From Paralithodes platypus (taxonomy: Eukaryota; Arthropoda; Malacostraca; Decapoda; Lithodidae), in assembly GCA_032716605.1 (NCBI GenBank), contig CM064552.1:14548807-14612806 (forward strand): DNA of 64,000 nt, written 5' to 3'. Within the stretch, counting starts at the first letter, position 1. Each line of letters starts with the position of its first letter. The translations under genes were made by a program, and so were the position numbers. Positions 54,249 to 64,000 of the stretch are shown piece by piece. The notes under the pieces were generated by a model. That model saw nothing but the letters and a program-made list of their open reading frames with translations. It was not told the origin of the DNA and made no database searches.

Positions 54249-54965
54249 TATGAGTTTTTTCTCAAGTGGCATTACTTGATTTAAAGGTTATAGCTTCTGT
54301 TGTTAGTGTATGTACCATCAATAAATATCATGTCGCACATTATCAGAGTACGTTATATTATACGTCGGTATAATATTATCAGCAAATAACAAACTTATAA
54401 TAATGAAAACACCATCGTCTTCTGGATGCATGGTACAGTACTTACTTATTGCAAGTCTTTGGAAGTGTAGACAACTTCGGACAGTAATACAAATACCATC
54501 AACAATATAAAGGGAATACACTTTTATTGTGAGAATTCGTCTTATACACATCATTATTCATATAGCATTGTTTGTATTGCAACTTTAAAAACACCAGTAA
54601 CATCTACTACCTATTCTGCAGTTATGAGGTATTATAAAAGGCAATGTATATAATGATTGTAGCAATTCAGATATTGCTTGTTAAAACAAAATATTGATAG
54701 GACGATCCAAGCAGTTTACCGGTACTGCTTGGCTACACAAATATATAGAGATGAATTGCTGCCAATGTCTGCCAGGTGGGTAACTGACTTCTGCGCCACT
54801 CTGTAAACGGTTCTTACGACATCATAATATTTGTGCTTATACTTTGGTTACAAATAACCGAAACGTTCACACAACCTAAAATAACAACCCTAACAGACAT
54901 GGACCTACATAACTCAACATACAATTTGGTATTTCACCTCCAACAGATACATTATAAAACATACA

Positions 54966-55360
54966 TTAAGGGAGCCCACCTCGCTTGTTTACTCTTTCTC
55001 TCCCTCTCTCTTTGGCTTGTATCCAATCGGTCCCATTCAGCCGACTGTTTTAAGATGTTTACCCCCATCCAGGTGTCAATATTTTCCTGGCTAGCGATAG
55101 CGAGCCAACATACGGTATATATATTTTTGTATTGACAGCAAGCTAAATTTTTACATTTTTCGATAGACATTTTTTTCCGGCGAAGCCGGATTTCTCCATA
55201 CAATCCTGGCTCGCTATCGCTCGCCAGGAAGAAATCGACACCTGGATGGGGATAAACGTCTTAAAACAGTTGGCTGAATGGGTCCGAATGGATACAAGCC
55301 AGGGAAAGAGAGAAAAGGAGAGAAAGATAAAAAAAAAAAAAAACAGGTGGCGCCCCTTAA
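54966..55360 (+). mobile_element. MITE family B, copy 8
   Basis: TTAAGGGAGCCCACCTCGC ... GGTGGCGCCCCTTAA. CCGGC-GAA-GCCGG intact. The AT stem-loop has a small rearrangement (GATAGACATTTTTT). Confidence 0.87.
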
Positions 55361-55361
55361 C

Positions 55362-55366
<5 letters not shown>

Positions 55367-55399
<33 letters not shown>
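55367..55399. repeat. (CT)n microsatellite
   Basis: CT run at the 5' boundary of the following LINE. Confidence 0.95.
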
Positions 55400-55401
<2 letters not shown>

Positions 55402-55404
55402 AAA

Positions 55405-57555
55405 ATCTCTTTAAAATCTTAAGAATCAACGTTATAAGCAAATATTCCTCAGTAAAAACAACAGGAATGGTTTCGGACTTCAAAAACGCAAATTATGACG
55501 GACTTAAGGAATCGCTATCAAACATACACTCAAACCTCATAAATATAAACGAAGTAAATGAACTATGGGGACATTTTAAGTCTACAATTACAGAAGCGCA
55601 ATAAACAATTTGTACCCATGAAACCAAACGTTAGTACGAAATCAAGTATGCCCCCTTGGTACAGTATAGGACATTGGCAAGGCAATAAGGAAAAGGAATC
55701 AACTCCACAAACTTGTAAAAATAACACAAACACTGAAGTAATTAAAAACTTGTACAAAAATAGTAGAAGGGAAGTGACAAATAATTAGGGCGAACAAACA
55801 AAATTACGAAATGAATATTGCCAGAGAAAGTGCCACAAACCCCAAAAAAAATTCTACAGTTACGTAAACAAAAATAAACAGATCAAAAGCGGAATCGGAC
55901 CGCTAATAGAAGATGGCCAGACAATAACAGGCGACACAAACACGGCAAATCTGCTCAACAAATATTTTGGCTCAGTTTTCACAGAAGAAATTATCGATCA
56001 TACCCTTGAAAATAACACCTCAACTCATGAGATAGGAGATTTCACCATCAGTGTTACCGAAGTACAAAGCAAATTGAGTTTATTTAAATGTAAATAAGGA
56101 CCCCGGGACCCGACATGTTCCCCCCGAAAATAATTAAGAATGACAAGGGCGAAATAGCAAAAACCCCGACCCAACTATTTAAACTTATCACTACTACAGG
56201 GGATTGTACCGAGTGATTGGAAAGATGCGAACATTACGCCGATATACAAGAAGGGTAGCAAGGCCAAAGCGAGTAATTACAGACCAATTAGCCTAACTTC
56301 AATTGTAGGAAAAATCATGAAAAAAATCATTAGAGATAAGATTGTAGATTACCTCGAATCAAACAACCTAATCAAAAATAGTCAACACGGCTTTAGATCA
56401 AATAAGTCATGCCTAACAAATTTGATTGAATTTTATAACAAACTATTCACATATAACGACATGACGAAATCACTAGATATAATCTTCTTGGACTTTCAAA
56501 AAGCTTTCGACAAGGTGCCTCACCGAAAACTATTGGCTAAACTGGAGAGGATAGGTATCAAAGGTGAAATACATTCTTGGATAAAAAATTGGCTTACGGA
56601 CAGAAGACAGAGAGTGGTGATAAATGGAGTGGAATCGGAGTGGGAGCCTGTCACTAGTGGAGTTCCACAGGGGTCAGTCCTTGGACCGGTCCTGTTTCTC
56701 ATTTACATTAACGATATCGATGTAGGGGTAAACAACACCATTTCCAAATTCGCCTACGATACAAAAATAGGAAATACAGTCCTGAACGAAGATGATAGAA
56801 ATGCGTTGCAATCTGATTTAAACAAGATATCAGAGTGGTCGAAAAAATGGCAGATGCCCTTCAATGTCGATAAATGTCAGTGCTGCAGGTTGGTAGCAGA
56901 AATATCATAAAAATACGAAATGAATGGCAAACAAATAAAAACCGCAACGGTAGTAAAAGACCTAGGGGTACTAATAGCTGAAAACCTAAAAACTTCCGAC
57001 CAATGTATAGCAGCTGCAAATAAGGCAAACATAGCATTGGGCTTTATTAAACGAAAATTTACATATAAACTTCAGCACGTAATTGTGCCTGTGTTCAATA
57101 GTATGGTCAGGCCCCACCTTCATTTTGGTGTGCAGTTCAGGTCACCTTAGCTGATCAAGGACATTGTAAGACTCGAGTCAGTACAGCGTAGAGCGACGAA
57201 GATGATACCCTCATTAAGAAATAAACCATATGAAGAAAGACTTAAACGATTGAACCTGTTCTCATTAAAAAAGAGGAGGTTGAGGGGTCAGCTTATGGAG
57301 TGCTTTAAGATACTAAAAGGTTTCGACAAAGTCGATGTAAATGCCCTATTCACATTAAACAATACTAATCAAACTCGCGGAAATGGAATGAAATTAAAAA
57401 CCAAAAAGGCAAACCTAGATGTCACAAAGAGTTTCTTCACCTGTGTGGCGACAGAGTGGAATAAACTACCAGCGAGAGTGGTGGAGAGCGACACAATATA
57501 CGCCTTCAAGGGAAGGCTTGACCCTTATCTGCAGAGGGCTGGGGTGATATGAATG

Positions 57556-57599
<44 letters not shown>
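55405..57599 (+). mobile_element. 5'-truncated CR1-like LINE with poly-A
   Basis: Begins in the linker after the endonuclease (FKNANYDGLKESL), continues through the RT and C-terminal domain, and ends with a stop after AFKGRLDPYLQRAG, followed by a 43-base A run (57557-57599). The long, nearly pure A tail suggests a fairly recent insertion. Sequence order parallels the LINE at 59001, but that one ends in octamers, so they are different families. Confidence 0.85.
56200..57552 (+). pseudogene. Reverse transcriptase of CR1-like LINE (broken)
   Basis: Target-primed reverse transcriptase. In order: SNYRPISLTSIVGKI, NSQHGFRSNKSCLTNL, IIFLDFQKAFDKVPHRKLL (motif A), SGVPQGSVLGPVLFLIYIND (motif B), then FAYDTKIG. 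The last is motif C, where the family has FADD; the first catalytic Asp is replaced by Tyr, which should abolish polymerisation. Stops at 56908 and 57148 split the C-terminal part, which contains KDLGVLIAENLKTSDQC, RRLRGQLMECFKI and GMKLKTKKANLD. Upstream frames (55500-56200) contain at least three more breaks. Copies of the C-terminal end lie at 32545 and 49779. Confidence 0.87.
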
Positions 57600-57601
<2 letters not shown>

Positions 57602-58400
57602 TATGTATATGTATGTGTGTGCACTGTACAGGATGTATATATAGACTGTAAGTATATGTGTGTATGTATGGAGTATGTGGTATATGGATGTGTAATACTC
57701 TATATAATGTAATATATATATAGATGTATAATGTTCTGTATGTGTATGTGTATATATGCATATATTCATGCATTTATAGTTTGTAGCCTAGACTGCCTAT
57801 TAAGTACCTTGAGGTCTGTGTGGTCTGTGTATCTCATGTTAGCTCTATGTGTCTACTTTCCTCTCTCTCGCTCGTCTTCTCTCTCTCTCCTCTATCGCTC
57901 TCTCTCTCACTTAGCTCTCTTCTTCATCCTCCTCTCTCTCTCTCTCTCAACAGACTGACCACATAAGGCTGGGGTGGAGAGGTGGCAGCTGATAATTACC
58001 CAGGAAGTGATTTAATGGCACAGGATGGAGGCTAATGAAGAAGAATTGTGTGGATTAATGTATATATAATTTATTAGATCATTTGTTCTCTCTCAATCTC
58101 AATCTCACTCTCTCTCTCTTCCCCTCCCCCCCCCCCTGTCTCTCTCTCTCTTTTTCTCTCCTAACGTCACTTTCCTCTCTCTGAACCGATGAAGTGATTT
58201 TGGGGACGTGGATGAATGCTATGAGAAGATGTATGGATGCTTAATGTATATAATTTTATGAGAGTAATGTATAATAAATCATTTCCTCTCTCTCAATCTA
58301 TAGTCATTTTCTGTCTCTCATCAATCTCACTGTCTCTCCCTCTCACTCTCTCCTCTCTCATCTCCCACTCTTCTCTCTCATCTTCTCTTCTCTCTCATCT
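57600..58400. repeat. GT/TA-rich DNA, CT-rich blocks and local duplications
   Basis: After the LINE tail come GTATATGTATG-type repeats, then CT-rich blocks at 57860-57950, 58088-58165 and 58285-58405. The phrase GAAGTGATTTAATGG with GGCTAATGAAGAAG occurs at 58002-58043 and 58787-58829, and a weaker third copy lies near 58190; the MITE at 58405 sits between them. Confidence 0.65.
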
Positions 58401-58404
58401 CTCG

Positions 58405-58782
58405 GGTAAGGTTAGAGAATGGCCGTTTGTTGGGTCCTATAATTGCATTTATTCATATAGTTTTTTGTAGTTTCCTCCGTAGACCTCCGTCAAGCTTAGA
58501 AAAACACCCCCTAGACCCCCTTCAAGATAAATTTTACATTTTTTTTCGGTAGGAAAATGTCTCAGCAGCCGGTTTCCTCTTACAATTGCAGGGCTCGCTT
58601 TTTCCGCTCGCCAGGAAAAAATCGACACCTAAATGGCATGAAAGGTCTTAAATTTGACAACGAAATGGGTCGAAAGGTGTTAAAATCGCCAAACTAATGG
58701 GCCGAACGTCTTATAATCTCAAAACTAGTGGGGCTAAACATAAGGAAAAAGGTGTCCCGAAAAACGGTCTTCCTCCCCTTAA
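58405..58782 (+). mobile_element. MITE family A, copy 16
   Basis: Left end eroded to GTAAGGTTAGAGAATGG; right end CTTCCTCCCCTTAA. The GC stem-loop has been lost (CTCAGCAGCCGG), and the central motif is mutated to GGCTCGCTTTTTCCGCTCGCC. Confidence 0.8.
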
Positions 58783-58900
58783 CCACGAAGTGATTTAATG
58801 GGACGGGATGAAGGCTAATGAAGAAGATTTGTGAGGATTAATGAACTTTATCTTAGTTCTTGGGCAGTTTGAAGGATATTAATGGATACAGTGTGAGACC

Positions 58901-59000
58901 NNNNNNNNNNNNNNNNNNNNNNNNNNNNNNNNNNNNNNNNNNNNNNNNNNNNNNNNNNNNNNNNNNNNNNNNNNNNNNNNNNNNNNNNNNNNNNNNNNNN
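58901..59000. other. Assembly gap (100 N)
   Basis: Exactly 100 N, the usual placeholder for a gap of unknown size. It cuts the 5' part of the following LINE. Confidence 0.99.
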
Positions 59001-59013
59001 CGGAGTCGGGAGG

Positions 59014-59407
59014 GTGGCTGAGAAGATAGATGCTGTCATGGAAGTGAGTGGGGAGAACCCCATCATCTTCCTCAACGCAGGCAGCAACGACATATGGAGA
59101 TGCAGGACTGAGGAGTTGCACTCCAAGTATCAGGAAATGTTGGAGAGGAACAAGGAAAAAGGTCGAGTACCTGTGGTAAACAGTAACCTGCCTAGAGGAG
59201 GGGTAAGGACGGAATGGTCCTCCAGGGCTATTGGTGTAATAGCCGGCTGGAGAAGTATTGTAAGGAAAATACTATTCCATTCCTGGATAACTGGTCCCTC
59301 TTTTATGGTAAGGATGAACTGTATGCCCAGGATGGAGTACATCTCTCTCGACTAGGAGTTTCGGCCTTGGCCAGCTCACTCGACAAGATTGTTGCGGGGT
59401 TTCGTTA
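59014..59407 (+). pseudogene. CR1 ORF1 C-terminal SGNH-esterase-like domain
   Basis: ORF1 of many CR1 LINEs carries an SGNH-type esterase domain of uncertain role in the ribonucleoprotein. Seen here: IIFLNAGSNDIWR (the GxND block), RVPVVNSNLPRGG, then, after a one-base shift near 59215-59235, ENTIPFLDNWSLFYG and AQDGVHLSRLG (the DxxH block with catalytic Asp and His). The nucleophile Ser (GDS block) would lie upstream, in or beyond the N gap. It ends at a stop at 59405-59407. Confidence 0.72.
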
Positions 59408-59473
59408 AAAAAACCTGGGTGTGTAAGTAAAATACTGTCTCCATATGGAGCAGGTACTTCATGTGACAAACCA

Positions 59474-60235
59474 GTGAGTAAAATAGAAATAATCAGTCAA
59501 GATAGTGCGAATATAGTGATGTGTAATAGTAGTATCGATAACACTACACTTGTAACTGATAGTAAAGATGAGAATACTGATAGAGTAGAATTTCCGTCTA
59601 GAGCTAGTAGTTCAACAGGAAATAATAAGTTAGCTAAACACAATAGAAAATTAGTTGCAAAATAAAAGTAATAGGTTGAGGGTATATTATACAAATTGTA
59701 GGAGTTTATGTAACAAAATGAACGAACTTAGAGCACTCGTTAGCACAGAAAATATAGACATAATAGCGCTAACTGAACCGGGGATTAATACAGAATCTAG
59801 GCATTTTTTTAGCAGAATTTGATATTCCAGGATATAGTTTGTTTAAATATGACCGAACAAGTAGGAGGGGCGGGGGTATAGCTGTGTTTGTCAGGAGTAC
59901 ATTAAAAAGCTGTATTAAATCAGGTATTAGACTAAATAATGATAATGAAAGGGTTTGGGTAGAGGTTAACGAAGGAAGTGAGACCATAGTTATTGGAGTT
60001 ATATATAGACCGCCTAATATGAGTAGAAATGGCGGAAAATCGTTATGGGAGGGAATTAAAAAAGCATCAAGATTTAGCAATGTGTGCATTATGGGGGATT
60101 TTAATTTTCCGAAACATTGATTGGCAGCACCAAATAGGCGACTCCGATTCAGTAGAGTTTATAGAGGTAGTACAAGATAGTTTTTTATTTCAATTCATAG
60201 ATACGCCGACTAGAGTATTAATATTCTTGATTTAG
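59474..60235 (+). pseudogene. CR1 endonuclease domain (broken)
   Basis: After a 63-codon Ser/Asn-rich frame (59474-59665) comes, one frame over, RLRVYYTNCRSLCNKMNELR, IIALTEPG (catalytic Glu motif), a shift at a T run near 59805, YDRTSRRGGGIAVFVR, GVIYRPPN, CIMGDFNFP (Asp/Asn motif), another shift near 60117, and RVLIF near 60222. This is the order of the APE-like endonuclease that nicks the target DNA. The SDH motif follows in the next entry. Confidence 0.82.
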
Positions 60236-60255
60236 TTTTCAGTAACAATGAACAT

Positions 60256-60811
60256 ATGATAAATAATGTAGAGATTGGTGACCACCTAGGAAATAGCGAT
60301 CATAAATCTATTTATTTTAATATACAATGGACAGGGAATGCTAAAGAGAATACGAAACTTATCCCAGATTTCAGAAAAGCCGATTATGGTGGGCTAAGAA
60401 GAGACTTAAGGGTGGACCCTATTGTTAAGCGATTAAGTCAGGATATGCCAGAGTTAAACTTGCCACCTACATATAACCAGTTTATTGCTTCACTCCACAA
60501 TGCTCAAAATAAATATATCCCTAAAAGAAGATTTAGATCGACGCAGAACCCAACCAAAATGGATGACTAATAAGCTAATAGATCTTATAGGAAAAAAGAA
60601 AGGAATATATCGAAAAATAAAGAAAGGTGAAATTCATTTACATATATACTCTCAGACTCTATCAAGACAGGTCAAAAAGGAAATCAGGAAAGCAAAAAGA
60701 AATTATGAAATAAGGATAGCCAGCGACTCAAAAAATAACCCTAAAGCTTTTTACCAACTATATAAATCTAAAGTTAGAGATGTAATTGGCCCCCTAAAAA
60801 AACTTCAATAG
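60256..60811 (+). pseudogene. CR1 ORF2: end of endonuclease and linker
   Basis: Begins NNVEIGDHLGNSDHKSIYFN, which includes the SDH catalytic His motif of the endonuclease. It continues with IPDFRKADYGGLRRDLRVD, breaks near 60560, and resumes as NKLIDLIGKKKGIYRKIKKG and KEIRKAKRNYEIRIA, the basic linker preceding the RT. The same linker signature (FKNANYDGLKESL) begins the LINE at 55405. Confidence 0.8.
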
Positions 60812-60837
60812 GAGAAATAACAGAAAATTATTTAGAA

Positions 60838-61888
60838 ATGTGCAGTACATTAAATAGTCAGTTTCTTTCCGTTTTCACTAATGAAAATTTGGCACAGATT
60901 CCAGAAGTCAATATGCTATATAGTGAAAGTATAGAAAATATGTTAAGTACAGTTAGTATAAGTAGAAATGATGTGCTTCAGGAAATTGACAGACTGAAAC
61001 CTCAAAAATCGCCTGGTCCTGACGAGGTATATGATAGAGTATTAAAAGAATTCAGAGATGAGTTAAGTAGCCCATTAGCATTTTTATTTAACAAGTCATT
61101 AGAAACAGGTTTAGTTCCAGAAGCTTGGAAGCTTGCAAATGTAGTTCCGATCTTCAAAAAAGGTGATAAATCGATAGCATCCAATTGCCGTCCCATTAGT
61201 CTCACATCAATCATAGGAAAGTTGCTAGAGTCTATTATTGCTAGGAAAATTAGAAGCCACTTAGTAAAATTTAACTTAATAAATTCTTCTCAGCATGGAT
61301 TCACTCAGGGACGTTCTTGCCTTACTAATTTGCTTAGCTTTTTCTCAGAGGTATATGAAGCAGTAGATAGTGACAAGTCATATGATATTATATATTTAGA
61401 TTTCAGTAAAGCGTTCGACAGAGTCCCTCATGAGAGATTGATGAGAAAGGTTGAGGCACATGGAATAGGAGGGTCGTTGTTGGATGGATAGGTCATGGCT
61501 AATTGGTAGGAAACAGATCAGCATAAATGGTACCAAGTCAGAGTGGGGAGCAGTCAAAAGTGGTGTCCCCCAGGGATCGGTATTAGGTCCCCTGTTGTTT
61601 CTTATATACATAAATGACCTAGATTTAGGTATAACTAGTAGGATAAGTAAATTCGCAGACGATACTAAAATGGGGAGATCAATTGATTCAGATAGCGATA
61701 TAGAGTGCCTCCAAAGGGATCTAGATACCTTACATGAATGGTCAGTAAATTGGCAGATGAAGTTTAACATTGACAAATGCAAGGTATTAAAGATAGGGAA
61801 GAATGCAAACAAAATGTTTAAATATAAACTAGCTAATTTAGAATTAGAAAATTCAGACTGCGAGAAAGATCTAGGTGTGTTTTGTTAG
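60838..61888 (+). pseudogene. CR1 reverse transcriptase (broken)
   Basis: In order: QKSPGPDEVYDRVLKEF, VVPIFKKGDKSIASNCRPIS, NSSQHGFTQGRSCLTNLLSF, IIYLDFSKAFDRVPHERL (motif A), a shift near 61488, SGVPQGSVLGPLLFLIYIND (motif B), then FADDTKMG, an intact catalytic motif C near 61650, and WQMKFNIDKCKVLKIGK. A stop falls at 61886. Unlike the LINE at 55405, both catalytic Asp residues are kept; only the frame is broken. Confidence 0.88.
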
Positions 61889-62468
61889 CAATGATTTGAA
61901 GCCTAGAAAACAGTGTATAAGCGTTCGTAATAAGGCAAAACAGGATTCTCGGGTTCATCTCTAGGAGTGTGAGTAACAGAACTGCTGATGTTATCTTAAA
62001 ACTTTACTTGTCATTAGTGAGACCCCAGATGGATTATGCTGTCCAATTTTGGTGTCCTTATTACAGAATGGACATAGATTCATTGGAGAGAATTCAAGCG
62101 TAGAATGACAAACATGATCCATAATATTAGAAATCTTCCGTATGAAGAAAGGTTGAAGAAATTAGGTTTACAATTCGTTAGAGAGACGCAGAGTTAGAGG
62201 GGATATGATAGAGGTGTTCAAGTGGGTTAGTGGGATTAACAAAGGGGACATGACAAATGTACTAAAGCTCAGTGATAGCGAAAGAACTCGTACCAATGGT
62301 TTCAAATTAGATAAATTTCGTTTCAGAAAAGATATAGGCAAATATTGGTTTGGTAACATAGTTGTAGATGGGTGGAATAGGCTACCAAGTGATATAGTGG
62401 GATCAAGAACGATAGGGAGCTTTAAGAAAAAATTGGATAAGCATATGGACGAGAAGGGTTGGGTGTGA
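61889..62468 (+). pseudogene. CR1 ORF2 C-terminal domain (broken)
   Basis: Shifted frames give SVRNKANRILGFISR-type and YLSLVRPQMDYAVQFWCPYY segments (61920-62070). A clean frame 62205-62468 then contains MIEVFKWVSGINKGD, RTNGFKLDKFRF and WNRLPSDIVGSRTIGSFKKK, ending at a stop at 62466. It parallels the ends of the other CR1-like copies. Confidence 0.78.
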
Positions 62469-62686
62469 AGGGGGATCAGCCGGGTTGGGCCAATCAGCGC
62501 TCTGCAGACCCCCGTAATCCTGCGTTAATCTCTAACCGGTTTGGTAAGATGAGCCTCAGGGTATTAGAGTGTTGAGCCTATAATTGGGCTTTGTAATTGG
62601 GGTTGTGTGGGACAGGGATCTGCCTTGCTTAGGCCAATCGGCTTTCTGCAGACTCCCATTTTCTTATGTTCTTATGTTCTTATATA

Positions 62687-62960
62687 GAGATAGATAAATA
62701 TATAGATGGAGAGATATAGCTATTTGTGAATACATATAGATAGATAGATAAATGGACAGATAGGTAGATAGATAGACATATAGAGATAGATAAATATATA
62801 GATGGAGAGATATAGCTATTTGTGAATACATATAGATAAATAGACAGATGGACAGATAGCTAGATAGATAGACATATAGAGATAGATAAATGTATGTGAA
62901 TGAATAGATAAATAAATAGATAGATAGACAGACAGACATACAGACTGATAGATAGATAAA
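62687..62960. repeat. (TAGA)n-rich region with a duplicated segment
   Basis: A segment from TATAGAGATAGATAAATA to GTGAATACATATAGATA, about 95-100 bp, occurs twice in tandem (from about 62682 and 62779), within TAGA/CAGA tetranucleotides. Confidence 0.85.
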
Positions 62961-63078
62961 TAGATAGATGGATGGATGAGTAAATGAAAGGCTGTATGGT
63001 ATAAAAGGCGATAATATTTAATGGCACAGTAATTCCCTCTCGCGCGCCCTCCCCCTTCAATAAGGCGGTAGGTGATAT

Positions 63079-63414
63079 TTAAGGGGAGGTTTTTAGTGTG
63101 TTTCCTAGACTTCCATCAAGCTTGAAATTACACCCCCTTGACCCCCTTTCAAGATAAATTTGTACATTTTTCGGTAGAAAAATGTCCCGGCCAAAGGTCG
63201 GTTCCTCTTAAATTACAGGCTCGCTATCGCTCGCCAGGAAAAAATCGACACCTACATGGGACGAAAGGTCTTAAAAGTGACATAAATGGGGTGAAAGTTC
63301 TTAAAATCGCCAAACTAATGGGGCGAACATCTAAAAATCTCAAAAGAAAAAGGGGCTAAAATGAGGGAGAAAGGGGTAAAGAAAAAAATCCCTCAAGTGG
63401 AAATCTCCCCTTAA
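63079..63414 (+). mobile_element. MITE family A, copy 17 (subtype A2)
   Basis: TTAAGGGGAGGTTTTTAGTG ... GTGGAAATCTCCCCTTAA, very close to copy 15. The GC stem has one wobble (CGGCC-AAA-GGTCG). The right TTAA is shared with the C element that follows. Confidence 0.88.
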
Positions 63415-63629
63415 CCCATACTGTACCGGTGACGTCCTTCTCACCATATTCTGGCAACTAGTATATGATTTTATTCAGCTTAGGAAGGACCTCTAGGAAT
63501 AATATGGCTTCAAACTATCTCAACCCACCCTTTTAATTAACCACCCCAGATCCTTCCTAAGCTGCATAATATCGTCTAAATATAGCTAGAATAAAATATA
63601 ACACACGTCGCTGGTACTCAACGGGTTAA
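63411..63629 (+). mobile_element. MITE family C, copy joined to A copy 17
   Basis: TTAACCCATACTGTACCGGT ... CGCTGGTACTCAACGGGTTAA. Same junction and orientation as the A|C pair at 1354-1897. Confidence 0.87.
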
Positions 63630-63671
63630 AACTTCCCTAATGGACTACCTCCTTGAACATGACCATAGTGC

Positions 63672-64000
63672 GTTGTTATGTGTGCGATTAATTTGCTTGG
63701 GAAACAGCTTAACTTGTTCATGTAGTGATGATGTACACCCTATGTGGTGGAAACAGCTTAACTTGTTCATGTAGTGATGATGTACACCCTATGTGGTGGA
63801 AACAGCTTAACTTGCTCATGTAGCGATGATGTACACCCTATGTGGTGGAAACAGCTTAACTTGCTCATGTAGTGATGATGTACACCCTATGTGGTGGAAA
63901 CAGCTTAACTTGCTCATGTAGCGATGATGTACTATGTGGTCAGATTAACTTGCTCATGTAGTGATGATGTACACCCTATGTGGTGGAAACAGCTTAACTT
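63672..64000. repeat. 49-bp tandem repeat, runs off the window
   Basis: Unit GTAGTGATGATGTACACCCT, ATGTGGTGGAAACAGCTTAA, CTTG(T/C)TCAT, with starts 49 bp apart (63722, 63771, ...). One unit near 63930 lacks several bases. The right boundary is not seen. Confidence 0.96.

Larger units (their letters stand above)
53322..54803. mobile_element. Palindromic TA-type element with two inverted tRNA-like heads
   Basis: Left terminus CAAGGTGGCGCATAATTCAG and right terminus, inverted, CAGAGTGGCGCAGAAGTCAG, each next to TA. The arms (about 53322-54080 and 54170-54803) align across most of their length: GTAGCCAAGCAGTA, AAGCAATATCT, TTTTTAAA(A)GTTGCAATACAAA, ACACCATCGTC-type and tRNA-like segments appear inverted in each. 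The left arm is longer because MITE M2 is inserted in it. The ends resemble mariner-type termini (GGTGGCGCA). No transposase frame. Confidence 0.8.
59001..62686 (+). mobile_element. CR1-like LINE, interrupted at the 5' side by the gap
   Basis: Contains an esterase-type ORF1 end, endonuclease, RT and C-terminal domain in CR1 order, then a 3' UTR with GGGCCAATCAGCGCTCTGCA and GGCCAATCGGCTTTCTGCAG and three TTCTTATG octamers at 62660-62686. Octamer 3' ends are a hallmark of the CR1 clade. At least six frame breaks make it inactive. Confidence 0.88.

Overview
This is a eukaryotic, almost certainly arthropod and most likely decapod-crustacean, intergenic or intronic window. That inference rests on very dense di- and tetranucleotide microsatellites, several poly-A or microsatellite-tailed LINE relics with CR1/RTE-type reverse transcriptases, degenerate GGTTA-like pentamer tracts related to the arthropod telomere motif TTAGG, and a very high load of miniature inverted-repeat elements (MITEs). 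I find no intact host protein-coding gene. The best host-gene trace is one 61-nt candidate exon on the minus strand at 37207-37267. A run of 100 N (58901-59000) marks an assembly gap of unknown size.

Four layers of repeats fill the window. (1) TTAA-flanked MITEs. Family A has about 17 copies of 335-390 bp with ends TTAAGGGG...CCCCTTAA. Family B has 8 copies of about 390 bp and is a near-perfect foldback. Family C has about 10 copies of about 215 bp with ends TTAACCC...GGGTTAA. Family E has one copy. A and B share a central core of two adjacent stem-loops and a GC-rich motif. (2) TA-flanked foldback elements: M (211-212 bp, 2 copies), F (2 copies), a 1.5-kb palindrome (53322-54803) carrying a nested M and two tRNA-like heads, and a 2.7-kb long-TIR element (28819-31500). 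Family D (2 copies) is another foldback of uncertain target. (3) LINEs: a poly-A LINE at 24507-26114 plus two 3' fragments, an RTE-like LINE at 35825-36390 plus one 3' fragment, CR1-like LINEs at 55405-57599 and 59001-62686 (the latter with an esterase-type ORF1, endonuclease and RT), and smaller relics at 9068, 20103, 32545 and 49779. All are broken by stops or frameshifts. (4) Satellites: arrays with periods of 25, 29 (twice), 36, 42, 49, 54, 55 and 65 bp.

Layout. 1-9 kb: A, B, C and S1 repeats around a 2-kb 29-bp minisatellite. 9.4-12.2 kb: a cluster of C/E/M foldbacks and a retroposon 3' end. 12.4-20.5 kb: A/B copies, a 54-bp array, a MITE-internal 29-bp array, a hammerhead-like relic and a 750-bp polypurine tract. 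20.7-28.2 kb: local duplications, a broken LINE and LINE tails. 28.8-31.5 kb: the long-TIR element. 31.5-38.3 kb: microsatellites, tRNA-like heads, D and F foldbacks, the RTE LINE and the candidate exon. 38.7-47.7 kb: A/B copies around a pentamer satellite. 48-49.3 kb: a 65-bp array. 51-55.4 kb: GT minisatellite, 36-bp array, hairpin and palindrome. 55.4-62.7 kb: two CR1-like LINEs. 63-64 kb: an A|C composite and a 49-bp array running off the window.

The most interesting pattern is that tandem arrays appear to arise from inside or at the edge of MITEs. The 29-bp array at 4324-6270 sits in the loop of a C element. The unrelated 29-bp array at 16740-17172 sits inside D1, while its sister D2 keeps a single monomer. 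A 25-bp array is built from the end of an A element. Calls rest on reading and cross-comparing copies by eye; family names A-F, M, R1 and S1 are local labels.
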